The notes under the pieces: generated by a model
Told to the model about the DNA's origin: nothing
Database searches by the model: none
Seen by the model: the letters and a program-made list of their open reading frames with translations, nothing else
DNA from: Paracoccus acridae
GTDB lineage: Bacteria > Pseudomonadota > Alphaproteobacteria > Rhodobacterales > Rhodobacteraceae
DNA: 64,000 bases
Assembly: GCF_014642735.1 (NCBI RefSeq)
Contig: NZ_BMIV01000005.1
Span: 1 to 64,000 of the forward strand
Direction of reading: 5' to 3'
In this document: piece after piece, positions 52,752 to 62,019 of the stretch
Layout: each line of letters begins with the position of its first letter
How positions within the stretch are numbered: the stretch's first letter is position 1
Made by a program: the position numbers and the translations under genes

Positions 52752-52816
52752 GGGCCGATCCGGGGCGGCGGCTGCCACCGCACCCCGGTTTCCCTTTTTC
52801 AGGAAGGACCGTTCCG

Positions 52817-53533
52817 ATGAGCCTGAAACTGTCCGCCGCGCAGCGCCAGATCGCCTGCCAGTCGCGGCTTTTCGCAACCCTGCCGCCGGAACTGCGCGAC
52901 GGGCTGCTGGACGCGGCCCATCTGGTGCAGTTGCGGCGCGGGCAGGTCCTGTTCCAGCATGGCGACGACGCCCAGGCGATCCATATCGTCGCGGATGGCT
53001 GGATGAAGCTTTACCGCATCGCCCCCAACGGGGCCGAGGCGGTGGTGGGCGTGATGACGCGCGGCCAAAGCTTTGGCGAGCCGATCGCGCTGCGCCGCGC
53101 CGCCTATCCGGTATCGGCCGAGGCAACGACGGCCTGCGACCTGGTCGCGGTGCCCGCGCGGGCCTTTCTCGACATGCTGCAGACCCGACCCGAGGCGGCG
53201 ATTTCCATCCTGTCGGCGACCTTCATGCACCTGCAGGGCCTGGTCGAGCAGATCGAGCAGCTGAAGGCCCGGTCCGGCGCGCAGCGGGTGGCGGAATTCC
53301 TCCTGGAACTCTGCCCCGAGGGCGCGGAAAGCGCCACGGTGGTCCTGCCCTATGACAAGGCGCTGATCGCGGGCCGCTTGGGCATGAAGCCCGAAAGCCT
53401 GTCCCGTGCCTTTGCCAAGCTGCGCGAGTTAGGTGTCAAGGTGAACCAATCGAGCGCCGCGATCTCGTCCGTGTCGCGCCTTCAGGATCTGGCCCAGGCC
53501 GATGCGTTCGGGGCCATGAGCAAGGTCATCTGA
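52817..53533 (+). CDS. second Crp/Fnr-family regulator
   Basis: 238 residues. The N-terminal sensor domain has QVLFQHGDDAQAIHIVADGWMKLYRI and the C-terminal winged helix has IAGRLGMKPESLSRAFAKLRELGV. It has no FNR-type cysteine cluster. It resembles regulators called Dnr or NarR in denitrifiers, but the exact subtype cannot be fixed by eye. Its stop overlaps the convergent norF end by eight bases. AAGGA precedes ATG 52817. Confidence 0.82.
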   Translation: MSLKLSAAQRQIACQSRLFATLPPELRDGLLDAAHLVQLRRGQVLFQHGDDAQAIHIVADGWMKLYRIAPNGAEAVVGVMTRGQSFGEPIALRRAAYPVSAEATTACDLVAVPARAFLDMLQTRPEAAISILSATFMHLQGLVEQIEQLKARSGAQRVAEFLLELCPEGAESATVVLPYDKALIAGRLGMKPESLSRAFAKLRELGVKVNQSSAAISSVSRLQDLAQADAFGAMSKVI

Positions 53534-53774
53534 CCGCAGTCAAAGCCCAGACCAGGCACAGCCACAATCCCAGCGGCACCAGGAAGGCCGACAGCCATCC
53601 CGGCGCGCGGTCCAGGTGCAGGAACCCGCCCAGGATCGCGCGCGACTTGGCCCAGGCCAGGGCCAGCAGCCCGGCTGCGGCGATGCGCCCGTCGGCGGCG
53701 GCAAGCGCGGTGGTCGCCAGGATCAGGGCGATCAGCACCAGCCAGTTGCGGGTCAGCCGGTCCATCATCGTCAC
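53526..53774 (-). CDS. norF: NorF, small membrane protein
   Basis: 82 residues with two or three membrane spans (NWLVLIALILATTALAAA and AFLVPLGLWLCLVWALTAV). It resembles cytochrome oxidase subunit IV-type partners and is the last gene of norCBQDEF. The start is GTG 53774 in a GTGA overlap with norE; ATG 53768 is an alternative. It is needed for full NO reductase activity in Paracoccus. Confidence 0.85.
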   Translation of the reverse strand: MTMMDRLTRNWLVLIALILATTALAAADGRIAAAGLLALAWAKSRAILGGFLHLDRAPGWLSAFLVPLGLWLCLVWALTAVR

Positions 53775-54310
53775 CCCAGCAGATAGATGGGCGGCAGGAT
53801 CAGCACCCAGACCAGATCGACCATGTGCCAGAACATCGCCCCCGCCTGCACCGCATCGGGCCTGGCGCGGATGGCGACCATCGCCAGCAAGACCACGCCC
53901 GCCGCCACATGGGCCGCGTGAAAGCCCGTCAGCAGGAAATAGAAGGTGAAGAAGGGATGGGCGTCGATGCCGATCCCCGCCGACAGGTCATGGGCGTATT
54001 CCACGCCCTTCACGGCCAGGAAGACCGCGCCGCCAAGCGCCGCCAGCATCAGCCCCCGCCGCGCCCCGCGCCGGTCGCCCCCTGCCGCCGCGCGTTCGGC
54101 GCGGGCGGCGAACAGCCCGGACGTGACCAGCACGACCGTGTTCAGCGCCGCCATCCGCCCGTCCAGCATGGCCTGCGCATCCGCAAAGCCCGTCGGATCG
54201 GTCAGGCGCATGGCCGACATGGCAGTGATGCCAGCCGCGAAGACCAGGATCTCGGACCCGATCAGGATCCACATGATCAACTCGCCCGGCAGGTCCTCCA
54301 GGTCCATCAC
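53771..54310 (-). CDS. norE: NorE, cytochrome oxidase subunit III-like protein
   Basis: 179 residues, five membrane spans. MWILIGSEILVFAAGI, FFTFYFLLTGFHAAHVAAGVVLLA and WHMVDLVWVLILPPIYLL are the usual subunit III blocks. NorE and NorF support NO reductase activity without being part of the purified NorCB. It overlaps norD (GTGA) and norF. Confidence 0.9.
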   Translation of the reverse strand: MMDLEDLPGELIMWILIGSEILVFAAGITAMSAMRLTDPTGFADAQAMLDGRMAALNTVVLVTSGLFAARAERAAAGGDRRGARRGLMLAALGGAVFLAVKGVEYAHDLSAGIGIDAHPFFTFYFLLTGFHAAHVAAGVVLLAMVAIRARPDAVQAGAMFWHMVDLVWVLILPPIYLLG

Positions 54311-56229
54311 ATCACCAGCTGGCGATAGATCTGGGGCAGGGTGCCGATCAGCCGGTCGGGGTCGCGGATCACGGAAAAGCCGCCCTGGCCGAAGATGCGC
54401 GGGAACCAGCTTTGCGCGCCCTTGTCGATGGTGATGCCGAAGACCGAATGGCCCGCCCGCCGCGCCTCGCGCACGGCCATGGCGCTGTCCTCGATGCCGT
54501 GGCGGCCTTCGTAATGGTCCAGGTCGTTGGGCTTGCCGTCGGTGATGACGATCATCAGCCGCCGCGACCGGCCTTCCTTGGCAAGACCTGCCGAGGCATG
54601 GCGGATCGCCGCGCCCAGCCTTGTATAGAAGCCGGGGCGCAGGGCATGGATGCGGGCCTCGATCCGCTGGGCCATGGGTTCGTCGAAGGACTTGCAGTCA
54701 TGGATCCAGACCCTGTCGCGCTTGAGCGAGGAGAACCCCTGGATCGCGAAGCGGTCGCCGCAGGCGTCCAGGCCCCAGGCAAGCGCGGTCAGCGCCTCGC
54801 GCGCGATGTCGATGACGGGGCGTCCGGTCACGGCGCTTTCGGTCGAACGCGAGACGTCCAGCAGGATCGACACGGCAAGGTCGCGGTCTTCCGGCCGGGC
54901 TTGGCGCCAGATGCGGTCGCTGCCGCGACCCGATGCGCGCAGGTCGGTGACGGACCGCAGCGTGGCGTCCAGATCCAGGTCGTCGCCATCCGGCTGGGCA
55001 TGGCGGATCAGCCGGGCCGGGCGGAGGGCCTGGAACTGGCGGCGCACCGCGTCGATCCGGCGGCGGGCGGCAGGGTCGGCGATGCCCGCGTAATCGGGCG
55101 CGGGTTCGACGGGGGCTGCCAGCACGCGGCAATGATCGGGCATCCAGACGCCGCCCCGCGCCTCCCATTCGGGATAGGTGTGCTTGCCCGCGACCCGTTC
55201 GCGGTCCACATCCTCGGGCGCGAGATCCAGGTGCAGCTTCAGCTTGGTGGCCGGCGCCTTGCTGATCTGGCCCAGCACGATCTCCTCGTGGTCGTCGGCG
55301 GCCTTCTTGGCATTGTCCAGGTCGTCGTCTTCCACCCGGCGGTTGATGTTCAGCATCTCGGCCCAGGTCAGCATGGCCTCGAACTTGTAAAGGATCAGGC
55401 TGTCCTTGCGTTCGGCCTGGTCGGCCTTGATCCGCCGCGTCTTGCGGGCGGTGCCGTCGCCGGATTCCTCGGGCGTGCCGTCGGTGGGCAGGCTTGCCAC
55501 GTCGGAGGCGATGCCGCTGGTCAACCCGCGCAGGTCGGGCCACATGGGCACGGGCAGCATCGGCCGGTATCCGCGCGGGGCGCGCCAATGGACAGGGGGG
55601 CTGTCCAGGCCCGCCAGCAGCCCGGCATGGACTCGGGCCGGATCGCCCAGCAGGTGCCGGATCAAGGATTCCACGCCAGCCTCGGCCCCCGACAGGTTCG
55701 GGCGGATGCGATCGGCCAGATGGGCCGCGCAAAGCCGTGCCCATGTGGCGCGCAGGCCGGGCGCAGATTGCAGCGTGGCGCGGGTCATGGCCCGGCCCGC
55801 GCGGATCGCGGCCAGGTCGGCCAGGAAGGGATCCCCTTGGGCCACGAAATCCGGCGCATGGGCCGATGCGGCGGCCAGCCACAGGAACAGCGCCTCGTTG
55901 TCGGCCTTGTCGGGAAAGACCGCCAGTTCCACCGGCAGGCGCAGCGATCCGCCGTCGAAGCTGGCGCGGGCCAGGTGTTCGGTCTCGAACGCCAGCTTGC
56001 GGCGCAGGGATATGCGGTGCCGGCTGGCTTGGTCGGCCACCGGCTTCAGTTCCACATCGGCCGCCCCGCCAAGCCCGCGGAACAGCACGGCGATGCGGCC
56101 GCGCATGTCGTCGAAGCGCACCGCCGCATCGGGATAGCGGCGCGGCGGATCCATGCGCGAGGCCAGGAAGTGCCAGATCTTGCCGACGCTTTCCTCGGGC
56201 TCCCAGGGGGCGATCTCGATATGGCCCAT
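54307..56229 (-). CDS. norD: NorD, von Willebrand A-domain protein
   Basis: 640 residues. The C-terminal third is a VWA domain with the MIDAS motif DVSRSTES and ITDGKPNDLDHYEG. The middle is charged. With NorQ, an AAA ATPase, it forms the type of MoxR/VWA pair that inserts metals or remodels the partner enzyme; for Nor it is required to activate NorB by loading its iron centre. It starts five bases after norQ. Confidence 0.92.
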   Translation of the reverse strand: MGHIEIAPWEPEESVGKIWHFLASRMDPPRRYPDAAVRFDDMRGRIAVLFRGLGGAADVELKPVADQASRHRISLRRKLAFETEHLARASFDGGSLRLPVELAVFPDKADNEALFLWLAAASAHAPDFVAQGDPFLADLAAIRAGRAMTRATLQSAPGLRATWARLCAAHLADRIRPNLSGAEAGVESLIRHLLGDPARVHAGLLAGLDSPPVHWRAPRGYRPMLPVPMWPDLRGLTSGIASDVASLPTDGTPEESGDGTARKTRRIKADQAERKDSLILYKFEAMLTWAEMLNINRRVEDDDLDNAKKAADDHEEIVLGQISKAPATKLKLHLDLAPEDVDRERVAGKHTYPEWEARGGVWMPDHCRVLAAPVEPAPDYAGIADPAARRRIDAVRRQFQALRPARLIRHAQPDGDDLDLDATLRSVTDLRASGRGSDRIWRQARPEDRDLAVSILLDVSRSTESAVTGRPVIDIAREALTALAWGLDACGDRFAIQGFSSLKRDRVWIHDCKSFDEPMAQRIEARIHALRPGFYTRLGAAIRHASAGLAKEGRSRRLMIVITDGKPNDLDHYEGRHGIEDSAMAVREARRAGHSVFGITIDKGAQSWFPRIFGQGGFSVIRDPDRLIGTLPQIYRQLVM

Positions 56230-56233
56230 GGCG

Positions 56234-57046
56234 TCAGCCCATCACCGCGACGACCAGATCCATCAGTCCCGCGCGGATGTCGGCATCGTCGGTCAGGGGT
56301 TCGATCATGGCGGCGCGGATGGCGCGGTCCATCGACATGCCGCCCGCGATCAGAGTGGCGGCATAGACCACCAGGCGGGTGGACACGCCTTCCTCCAGAT
56401 CCTGGCCCTTCAGCCCGCGCAGCTTGTTCGCCAGCCGCACCAGCAGGGATACGCGGTCGCCGTCCAGCCCGCTTTCGCGCACCACAACGGGGATTTCATG
56501 TTCGGGCTTGGGGAAGGTGAATTCCACCGACAGGAAGCGCTGCCGGGTCGAGGGTTTCAGCGTCTTCATGATGTTCTGGTAGCCGGGGTTGTAGGACGCC
56601 ACCAGCATGAAGCCGGGGGCCGCCTGCAACTCCTCTCCGGTGCGGTCGATGGGCAGGATGCGGCGGTCGTCGGTCAGGGGATGCAGGACCACGGCCACGT
56701 CCTTGCGGGCCTCGACCACCTCGTCCAGATAGCAGATCGCGCCTTCGCGCACGGCCCGCGTCAGGGGGCCGTCCACCCAGACGGTTTCCCCGCCCTTCAG
56801 CAGGTATCGCCCGATCAGGTCGGCCGCCGACAGGTCGTCATGGCAGGCGACCGTGTAGAGCGGCCGCCCCAGACGCGCTGCCATATGGGCCACGAAGCGG
56901 GTCTTGCCGCAGCCCGTGGGGCCTTTCAGCAGCAGGGGCAGGTTTTTCGCGAAGGCCGCCGCGAAGATGTCGCATTCGTCGGCCTGGGGCAGGTAGAAGG
57001 GGGCATCAAGCCCCCCGATGTTGAAGGTTCCATCCATCGTCGTCAC
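56234..57046 (-). CDS. norQ: NorQ, MoxR-type AAA+ ATPase
   Basis: 270 residues with Walker A LLLKGPTGCGKTRFV, Walker B ICYLDEVVEARKD and sensor residues in MLVASYNPGYQ. It acts with NorD on NorB. The start is GTG 57046 in GTGA overlap with norB; ATG 57037 is an alternative. Confidence 0.93.
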   Translation of the reverse strand: MTTMDGTFNIGGLDAPFYLPQADECDIFAAAFAKNLPLLLKGPTGCGKTRFVAHMAARLGRPLYTVACHDDLSAADLIGRYLLKGGETVWVDGPLTRAVREGAICYLDEVVEARKDVAVVLHPLTDDRRILPIDRTGEELQAAPGFMLVASYNPGYQNIMKTLKPSTRQRFLSVEFTFPKPEHEIPVVVRESGLDGDRVSLLVRLANKLRGLKGQDLEEGVSTRLVVYAATLIAGGMSMDRAIRAAMIEPLTDDADIRAGLMDLVVAVMG

Positions 57047-58440
57047 TCCGCAGCGATGTAGTCGGGGTTATTGGCCAGGCGCTCACGCTCGACCGGGCCG
57101 GGGCGGACCACTTCCCGGCGCGGGAAGGACAGGGCATAGATGAACAGGATCGCACCCAGAACCACGGCGACGCCCGACCCGAAGCGCATCCAGTAGAACA
57201 GCGCCATCTGGTCCTGCACCTCCATGTAGCCCATGCCCAGGACGCGCTGCAGATGGGTCTGCACCGTGCCCGCGAAGGTCAGGGCGAAGGTCATGAACAG
57301 CATGCCCCCCGACATCAGCCAGAAGGATGCCATGTTCAGCACCTGGTTATAGGGGTCGCGCCTGCGCAGGATCGGCATGGCATAGGAGAACAGCGCCAGG
57401 TTGAGACAGACATAAGCGCCATAGAAGGCCAGGTGCCCGTGGGCGGCGGTGACCTGCGTGCCGTGGGTGTAATAGTTCACCCCGTGCAGCGTATGCAGGA
57501 AGCCCCAGATCCCCGCGCCGAAGAAGGCCAGCACGGCGCAGCCCAGCGACCACAGCAGGGCGGCCTTGTTGGGGTGGTCGCGCCGGCCCTTCCAGACCAT
57601 CACGAAGGCAAAGGCCATCATCGCGAAGAACGGCACCACCTCGAAGGAGGAGAAGATCGAGCCGATCCACTGCCAGTATGCGGGCATCCCGATCCAGAAA
57701 TAATGGTGCCCGGTGCCCAGGATGCCCGAAAACAGCGCCGTGGCGACGATGACATAAAGCCATTTTTCGACGACCTCGCGGTCCACGCCGGTCAGCTTCA
57801 GCATCAGGAAGCCCAGGATCGAGGCCATGATCAGTTCCCAGACACCTTCGACCCACAGGTGGATCACATACCACCAGTATTGCTTGTCCAGGCCCAGGTT
57901 GGCGGGGTTGTAGAAGGCGAACAGGAACAGCAGCGCCAGTCCCCACAGCCCGATCAGAAGGATGGTGCTGATCGTGGTCTTGCGGCCCTTCAGCACCGTC
58001 ATCGACACGTTGTACAGAAAGATCAGCGCGGCCACGACGATGCCGACCTTGACCCAGGTGGGCTGTTCCAGGAACTCGCGCCCCTGCGTGCCCACGAAAT
58101 AGTTGCCGGCCCAGGGATTCCACAGATAGGTCAGCACCGCCCCCGCCGTGCCCACCACCAGGATGAACAGCTGCAGATAGGCCAGGAAGGGCGAATGGAT
58201 CTCGCGTTCCGCTTCCTCGGGGATCAGGAAATAGGCGGCGCCGAAGAACCCGCACAGCAGCCAGACCACCAGGGCGTTGGTATGGACCATCCGGCCCACG
58301 CTGAAGGGCAGGATCTCGGACAGGAAGTTCGGCTGGACATAGATATAGCCGATGATCAGCCCCATCGTCACCTGCGTGGCGAAAAGGGCCAGGGCCACGG
58401 CGATATAGGCCAGGGCGATCTTTTGTGATTGATATTTCAT
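57043..58440 (-). CDS. norB: nitric oxide reductase subunit B
   Basis: 465 residues, twelve membrane spans, a haem-copper oxidase relative. Haem and FeB ligand regions are visible: RMVHTNALVVWLLCGFFGAA, WWYVIHLWVEGVWELIM (His and Glu), GHHYFWIGMP and TAAHGHLAFYGAYV with YAMPILRR. It reduces 2 NO to N2O using electrons from NorC. It lies 12 bases after norC. Confidence 0.96.
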   Translation of the reverse strand: MKYQSQKIALAYIAVALALFATQVTMGLIIGYIYVQPNFLSEILPFSVGRMVHTNALVVWLLCGFFGAAYFLIPEEAEREIHSPFLAYLQLFILVVGTAGAVLTYLWNPWAGNYFVGTQGREFLEQPTWVKVGIVVAALIFLYNVSMTVLKGRKTTISTILLIGLWGLALLFLFAFYNPANLGLDKQYWWYVIHLWVEGVWELIMASILGFLMLKLTGVDREVVEKWLYVIVATALFSGILGTGHHYFWIGMPAYWQWIGSIFSSFEVVPFFAMMAFAFVMVWKGRRDHPNKAALLWSLGCAVLAFFGAGIWGFLHTLHGVNYYTHGTQVTAAHGHLAFYGAYVCLNLALFSYAMPILRRRDPYNQVLNMASFWLMSGGMLFMTFALTFAGTVQTHLQRVLGMGYMEVQDQMALFYWMRFGSGVAVVLGAILFIYALSFPRREVVRPGPVERERLANNPDYIAAE

Positions 58441-58452
58441 GGTGTTTTCCAA

Positions 58453-58905
58453 TCAACCGGCGTCGTTGGGGGGCCAGTCCTGGGTGCGGATCTTGTTGGT
58501 CCACAGCAGGAAGTCGGTGACTTCGCGGATTTCGTCGTCGGACAGGTTGAACTGCGGCATCTGGCGCCGCCCCTCGATCCCGGAAGGCTGCGCCTCCATC
58601 CAGGCCTTCATGACCTCGAAGGCGGCCTCGGGGTCGTCCTGGACGCCCCAGCGGGTCATCACGTTGCCCAGCTCGGGCGCGAAATAGGCGCCTTCGCCCA
58701 GGATCGAGTGGCAGTTGACGCAGGCGTGCTTTTCCCAGACGTGCTTGCCGCTTGCCACGCTGGCGGTCAGTGGCGCGTCATTCGTGGACACGTTCACGAT
58801 ATACCAGTGGCTGTGCACCGACAGGCCGATGAAGATGAGGATAAAGAACAGCGACCCGCCATAGAAGATGTTCCGGGCCATGCTCTTTGTCAGGACTTCG
58901 CGCAT
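58453..58905 (-). CDS. norC: nitric oxide reductase subunit C (cytochrome c)
   Basis: 150 residues: an N-terminal membrane anchor (FYGGSLFFILIFIGLSV) and a periplasmic c-type haem domain with HACVNCHSILGEGAYFAPELG. A distal methionine is likely in RRQMPQFNLS. It takes electrons from pseudoazurin or cytochrome c for NorB. First gene of norCBQDEF, with an NNR-type box upstream. Confidence 0.95.
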   Translation of the reverse strand: MREVLTKSMARNIFYGGSLFFILIFIGLSVHSHWYIVNVSTNDAPLTASVASGKHVWEKHACVNCHSILGEGAYFAPELGNVMTRWGVQDDPEAAFEVMKAWMEAQPSGIEGRRQMPQFNLSDDEIREVTDFLLWTNKIRTQDWPPNDAG

Positions 58906-58968
58906 GGCGAGGATCTCCCGATACAGTTGCGATGGGTTGCACCATCGCCGGACGGCCGGGGGCGATCC

Positions 58969-58982
58969 TTGTCCAAAGTCAA
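58969..58982. promoter_or_regulatory. NNR/FNR-type box between norC and the 59041 gene
   Basis: TTGTC-CAAA-GTCAA is an inverted repeat of the TTG-N8-CAA type. Centred about 71 bases before norC and 65 before ATG 59041, it fits class II activation in both directions. Confidence 0.75.
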
Positions 58983-59040
58983 AGAAGCCGCATTAAATTC
59001 GTGCAGAATGCAGGGATGGGACAGAAAAGGGGAAAGCTCA

Positions 59041-59264
59041 TGGACGATCGCTGGCCGGTCTGGAAACTGGCGCTGATGCTTTATGTCTTCGCGGCAGGGG
59101 CGGTGGCGATCAACCTGTTCATGCTGGGGCTGCTGGGCCAAGCCCTCGGGCTGCCCGCGCTGTCGCCGGTGACGACGGTGCTGGTGTCGATCCCCCTGGG
59201 CATTCCCGCCGCCTGGGCATCGGGGCTGTGGGCTCGGCATCTGATGGACCAGGCCGCGTCCTGA
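59041..59264 (+). CDS. small two-span membrane protein, possibly NnrT
   Basis: 74 residues with two membrane spans (LALMLYVFAAGAVAINLFML and TTVLVSIPLGIPAAWASGLW). GGGGAAAG precedes ATG 59041. It shares an intergenic box with the nor operon. In Rhodobacterales a short membrane protein called NnrT is linked to nitrogen-oxide metabolism; size and place suit that, but I cannot confirm it by sequence. Confidence 0.75.
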
Positions 59265-59365
59265 GCCGGCGGTTCCAACCGGCGGATCTTGCGCGGATGG
59301 CGGTCGGCATCATCCGGCCTTCATGAAGCGCCAGTTGCTGGTGGGGGCGTCGGCCCCCGTCCATG

Positions 59366-60508
59366 TCAGGGCCGGTCGGGCGACCGGGGCAGATAGCGGC
59401 TGTGGGCGGGCAGCCCGCGACGGTCGAAATCCCGGGCAAGCCGATCAAGCGCGGCCAGGAAATCCGGTCCCGCCACGGCAGGGCCGTGGCCCGGGATCAT
59501 CCGTTCGGGACGCAGCGCCGCAAGCCTGCGCAGGGACTTTCCGGCGGCGTCACAGTCAGGCGTGAAATAGGCGGGCGGACCTTGCAGATGCGGGATCTGC
59601 AACACCGCGCTGCCAAGCGATTCCTGGCGCGTGGCGCTGATAGCGTCGCCTGCGATCAGGTCGCCCGTGGCCGCGTTCCAGAAGGACACATGCCCCGGCG
59701 CATGGCCGGGCGTATGGATCCATTGCCAACCGTCCAGGCCGGGGATCGTGCCGTCGCGGGGCAGGTCCTGCAACCGGTCGGACACATCGATCGGCCCGCG
59801 CGAGAACAGCGGGGACAGTTCGGCCATGGAGCCGCCGCCGACCTCGGGGGCGGGTGGTGGATAGGACCGCGTGCCGTCCAGATAAGGGCGTTCCACAGGG
59901 TGGGCCAGGATCGGCGCGTCCCAGTCTCGGGCCAGTTCGGCCAAGGCGCCGACATGATCGAAATGCCCGTGGGTCATGAGGATCGCGGCGGGCCGGGCAT
60001 CGCCGAACCGCCCCCGCGCCGCCGCGCGGATGGCGGGGCCGGACCCCGCCAGACCGGCATCGACCAGGAACCAACCCCGATCCCCCGCATCCGGCCTGCC
60101 GATAAAGGCCAAGTTGACGATGCCGCAGCGCAGCCGGACCAGATCCGGGCCAATCTCATCCCCGATCACTGCTTCCCGGGGAAGCGGCACCCCGTCCGGT
60201 CCCGGCGGCTGGGTCAGGGCGGCGGCGGCCAGGGAAAAAACGCCGTAGCCTGTCAGAAGGGCGCGCGGTCCCGGCGCGCGTTCGCCCAGACCCGCCGCCA
60301 GGCAGGCCGCCCCTTGGGCCGCGTCCAGCATCCGGTGCTGGTCCAGGCCGTCGCGATACCGGGTGGCCAGGGAATAGGCCGCGACCCCCAGCCCGGCCAA
60401 GGTCAGCGGGCGCGTGAGGCGGCCGGGCCATCCCAAGGCGCGGGGCACCAACAGCAGCGCGGCGGCGGATGCGGCGTCAAGCCGGGCGTGAAGACGGATC
60501 GGAATCAT
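59366..60508 (-). CDS. membrane-anchored metallo-beta-lactamase-fold hydrolase
   Basis: 380 residues. The first 125 hold about three hydrophobic segments (AASAAALLLVPRALG, LLTGYGVFSLAAAAL). The C-terminal 250 are an MBL-fold domain with the zinc motif THGHFDHVG, HTPGHAPGHVSFW and the late PGHGP. A hydrolase of lactone, thioester or ester type is possible; no specific substrate can be named. ATG 60508 is preferred because the upstream GGAG is well spaced there. It overlaps the patatin gene by 32 bases. Confidence 0.84.
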   Translation of the reverse strand: MIPIRLHARLDAASAAALLLVPRALGWPGRLTRPLTLAGLGVAAYSLATRYRDGLDQHRMLDAAQGAACLAAGLGERAPGPRALLTGYGVFSLAAAALTQPPGPDGVPLPREAVIGDEIGPDLVRLRCGIVNLAFIGRPDAGDRGWFLVDAGLAGSGPAIRAAARGRFGDARPAAILMTHGHFDHVGALAELARDWDAPILAHPVERPYLDGTRSYPPPAPEVGGGSMAELSPLFSRGPIDVSDRLQDLPRDGTIPGLDGWQWIHTPGHAPGHVSFWNAATGDLIAGDAISATRQESLGSAVLQIPHLQGPPAYFTPDCDAAGKSLRRLAALRPERMIPGHGPAVAGPDFLAALDRLARDFDRRGLPAHSRYLPRSPDRP

Positions 60509-61448
60509 CGGACACATTCTCCAAGGGGGCGGATGCCGGTGCAGCGGGGGGCAAGGACGCGCGAAGGCCGCCAAGCGCCCGGGCCGTCAGGGCCGCGCCC
60601 AGTTCGACCCGCCGCGCCAGGTTGGACCTGCCGAAATCGAAGGCCTTGCCTACGAAGACATCGTCGGGATCGGTCAGCACGACATGATGGAAATCGCGCC
60701 CCTTCAGGTCGGCGCATTGGATGATGCGGGCCGATTGCCCGGCAAAGAACAGTTCCTGCGCGCGGGTGCCGATGCCGTCCATGGTTTCCAGCATCGTTCC
60801 CTGCTGCGTGAACAGGTCAAGCGCGATGATCGCCGCATCGCCCGGCCGGTCCAGCAGGGGGCGCAGGGGCAGGTTCTCGCACAGGCCCGGATCCAGGAAG
60901 GCGCGGCCGTCGATATGGATGGGCCGGAACAGGATGGGCAAGGCGGTGCTGGCCATCAGGTGGTCCACCGTCAGGGTCGTGCCGCGATTGCGGAAATCCA
61001 CGATCTGGCCGGTTTCGGCATCCAGCGCGGTGATCGTGACCTCGATATCGGAATCGTTCAGGCGGTCGAAGTCGATGCTGCGTTCCAGAAGCCGCCGCAT
61101 CGGCCCGCGCCGGAATTGGGAACGATCGGCGGGCATGCCCGGCACGATCTCCCACAGGCCCGGCCAGGATGGCACGAACAGCGGCGGATGGCCGCGCAGC
61201 AGCATGGCGGTGATGGATGCCCGGCGTCCGCTGACCGAACGATGCTGCGCGACCTTGTCCAGGAATGCGTGCAGCGCCTCGGTCCGCCGGTCGGGCGGAT
61301 TGCCTGCGATCACCGCAGCCACCACCGCCCCGATCGAGGCGCCCGACGCGCGCGTGACGCGCAGGCCGGATGCCTCGACCGCCTGCCAGGCGCCGACATG
61401 GAACGCGCCAAGCGCGTTCCCGCCGGCAAAGCAAAGCCAGGCCTCCAT
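60477..61448 (-). CDS. patatin-like phospholipase
   Basis: 323 residues. The nucleophile elbow is GASIG (in TRASGASIGAVVAAVIAG), an oxyanion glycine run is at FAGGNALGAFHVGAWQA, and the catalytic aspartate is probably in FLDPGLCENLPL. Patatins hydrolyse acyl chains of lipids; this short form lacks a signal peptide. It is three bases from the DUF4142 gene. Confidence 0.88.
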   Translation of the reverse strand: MEAWLCFAGGNALGAFHVGAWQAVEASGLRVTRASGASIGAVVAAVIAGNPPDRRTEALHAFLDKVAQHRSVSGRRASITAMLLRGHPPLFVPSWPGLWEIVPGMPADRSQFRRGPMRRLLERSIDFDRLNDSDIEVTITALDAETGQIVDFRNRGTTLTVDHLMASTALPILFRPIHIDGRAFLDPGLCENLPLRPLLDRPGDAAIIALDLFTQQGTMLETMDGIGTRAQELFFAGQSARIIQCADLKGRDFHHVVLTDPDDVFVGKAFDFGRSNLARRVELGAALTARALGGLRASLPPAAPASAPLENVSDDSDPSSRPA

Positions 61449-61451
61449 GCG

Positions 61452-61940
61452 TCAGCCCAGACGGTTGCTGATCGCCCGCAGCATGGACATGTGGGTATCG
61501 ATGCTGGGGACACCGACGATGGACGCGCCGCGCGCCATCGGGTTTTCGCCGTTCTCGGCATAGGCCGCGTGCAGCACGCGCAGCTGCTCGTGCCCCTGCA
61601 TCTGCGCCGTCAGATACTGCCGGTCGAATTCCGCGCCTGCCTCCATGGCGTTCATCTGTTCCAGCATGGTCGCATGTTCGGGCGCGACCTGGTCGGACGG
61701 GGCGGCGCCAAAGGCGCGGGCCACGGCCTCCTGCTCGGATATTTCCAGCGCGGCGAAGGCCTGGACGGCGGGATCGGTCGCCTTCTCGGCGGCAAGTCGG
61801 CTGCTGAGCAACGCGAAATTGCCGCCCAGCAGGATTTCCTGCATGCGCGCATCGGGGGCGGCGGTCTGGGCAAAGGCCATCCGGGCGACCGGCATGACGG
61901 CGGCTGCGGCGCCTGCGGCGAAAAGGGTTCTGCGTTTCAT
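61452..61940 (-). CDS. Tat-exported DUF4142 protein
   Basis: 162 residues: a twin-arginine-like signal (MKRRTLFAAGAAAAV, cleavage near AFAQ) and a helical DUF4142 domain with the ferritin-like pattern (EILLGGNFALLSSRLAAEK, FAALEISEQEAVARAF, YLTAQMQGHEQLRVLHAAY). Members are outer-layer proteins of unclear role, often in stress regulons. Confidence 0.82.
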   Translation of the reverse strand: MKRRTLFAAGAAAAVMPVARMAFAQTAAPDARMQEILLGGNFALLSSRLAAEKATDPAVQAFAALEISEQEAVARAFGAAPSDQVAPEHATMLEQMNAMEAGAEFDRQYLTAQMQGHEQLRVLHAAYAENGENPMARGASIVGVPSIDTHMSMLRAISNRLG

Positions 61941-62019
61941 CGTGGTTCTCCTGTCGGTGGGAAGATGGCCCGGCGTGCCGGACCGGTGGTTCGCCGGGCC
62001 TGTCGGCCGGGCGGGAAAA

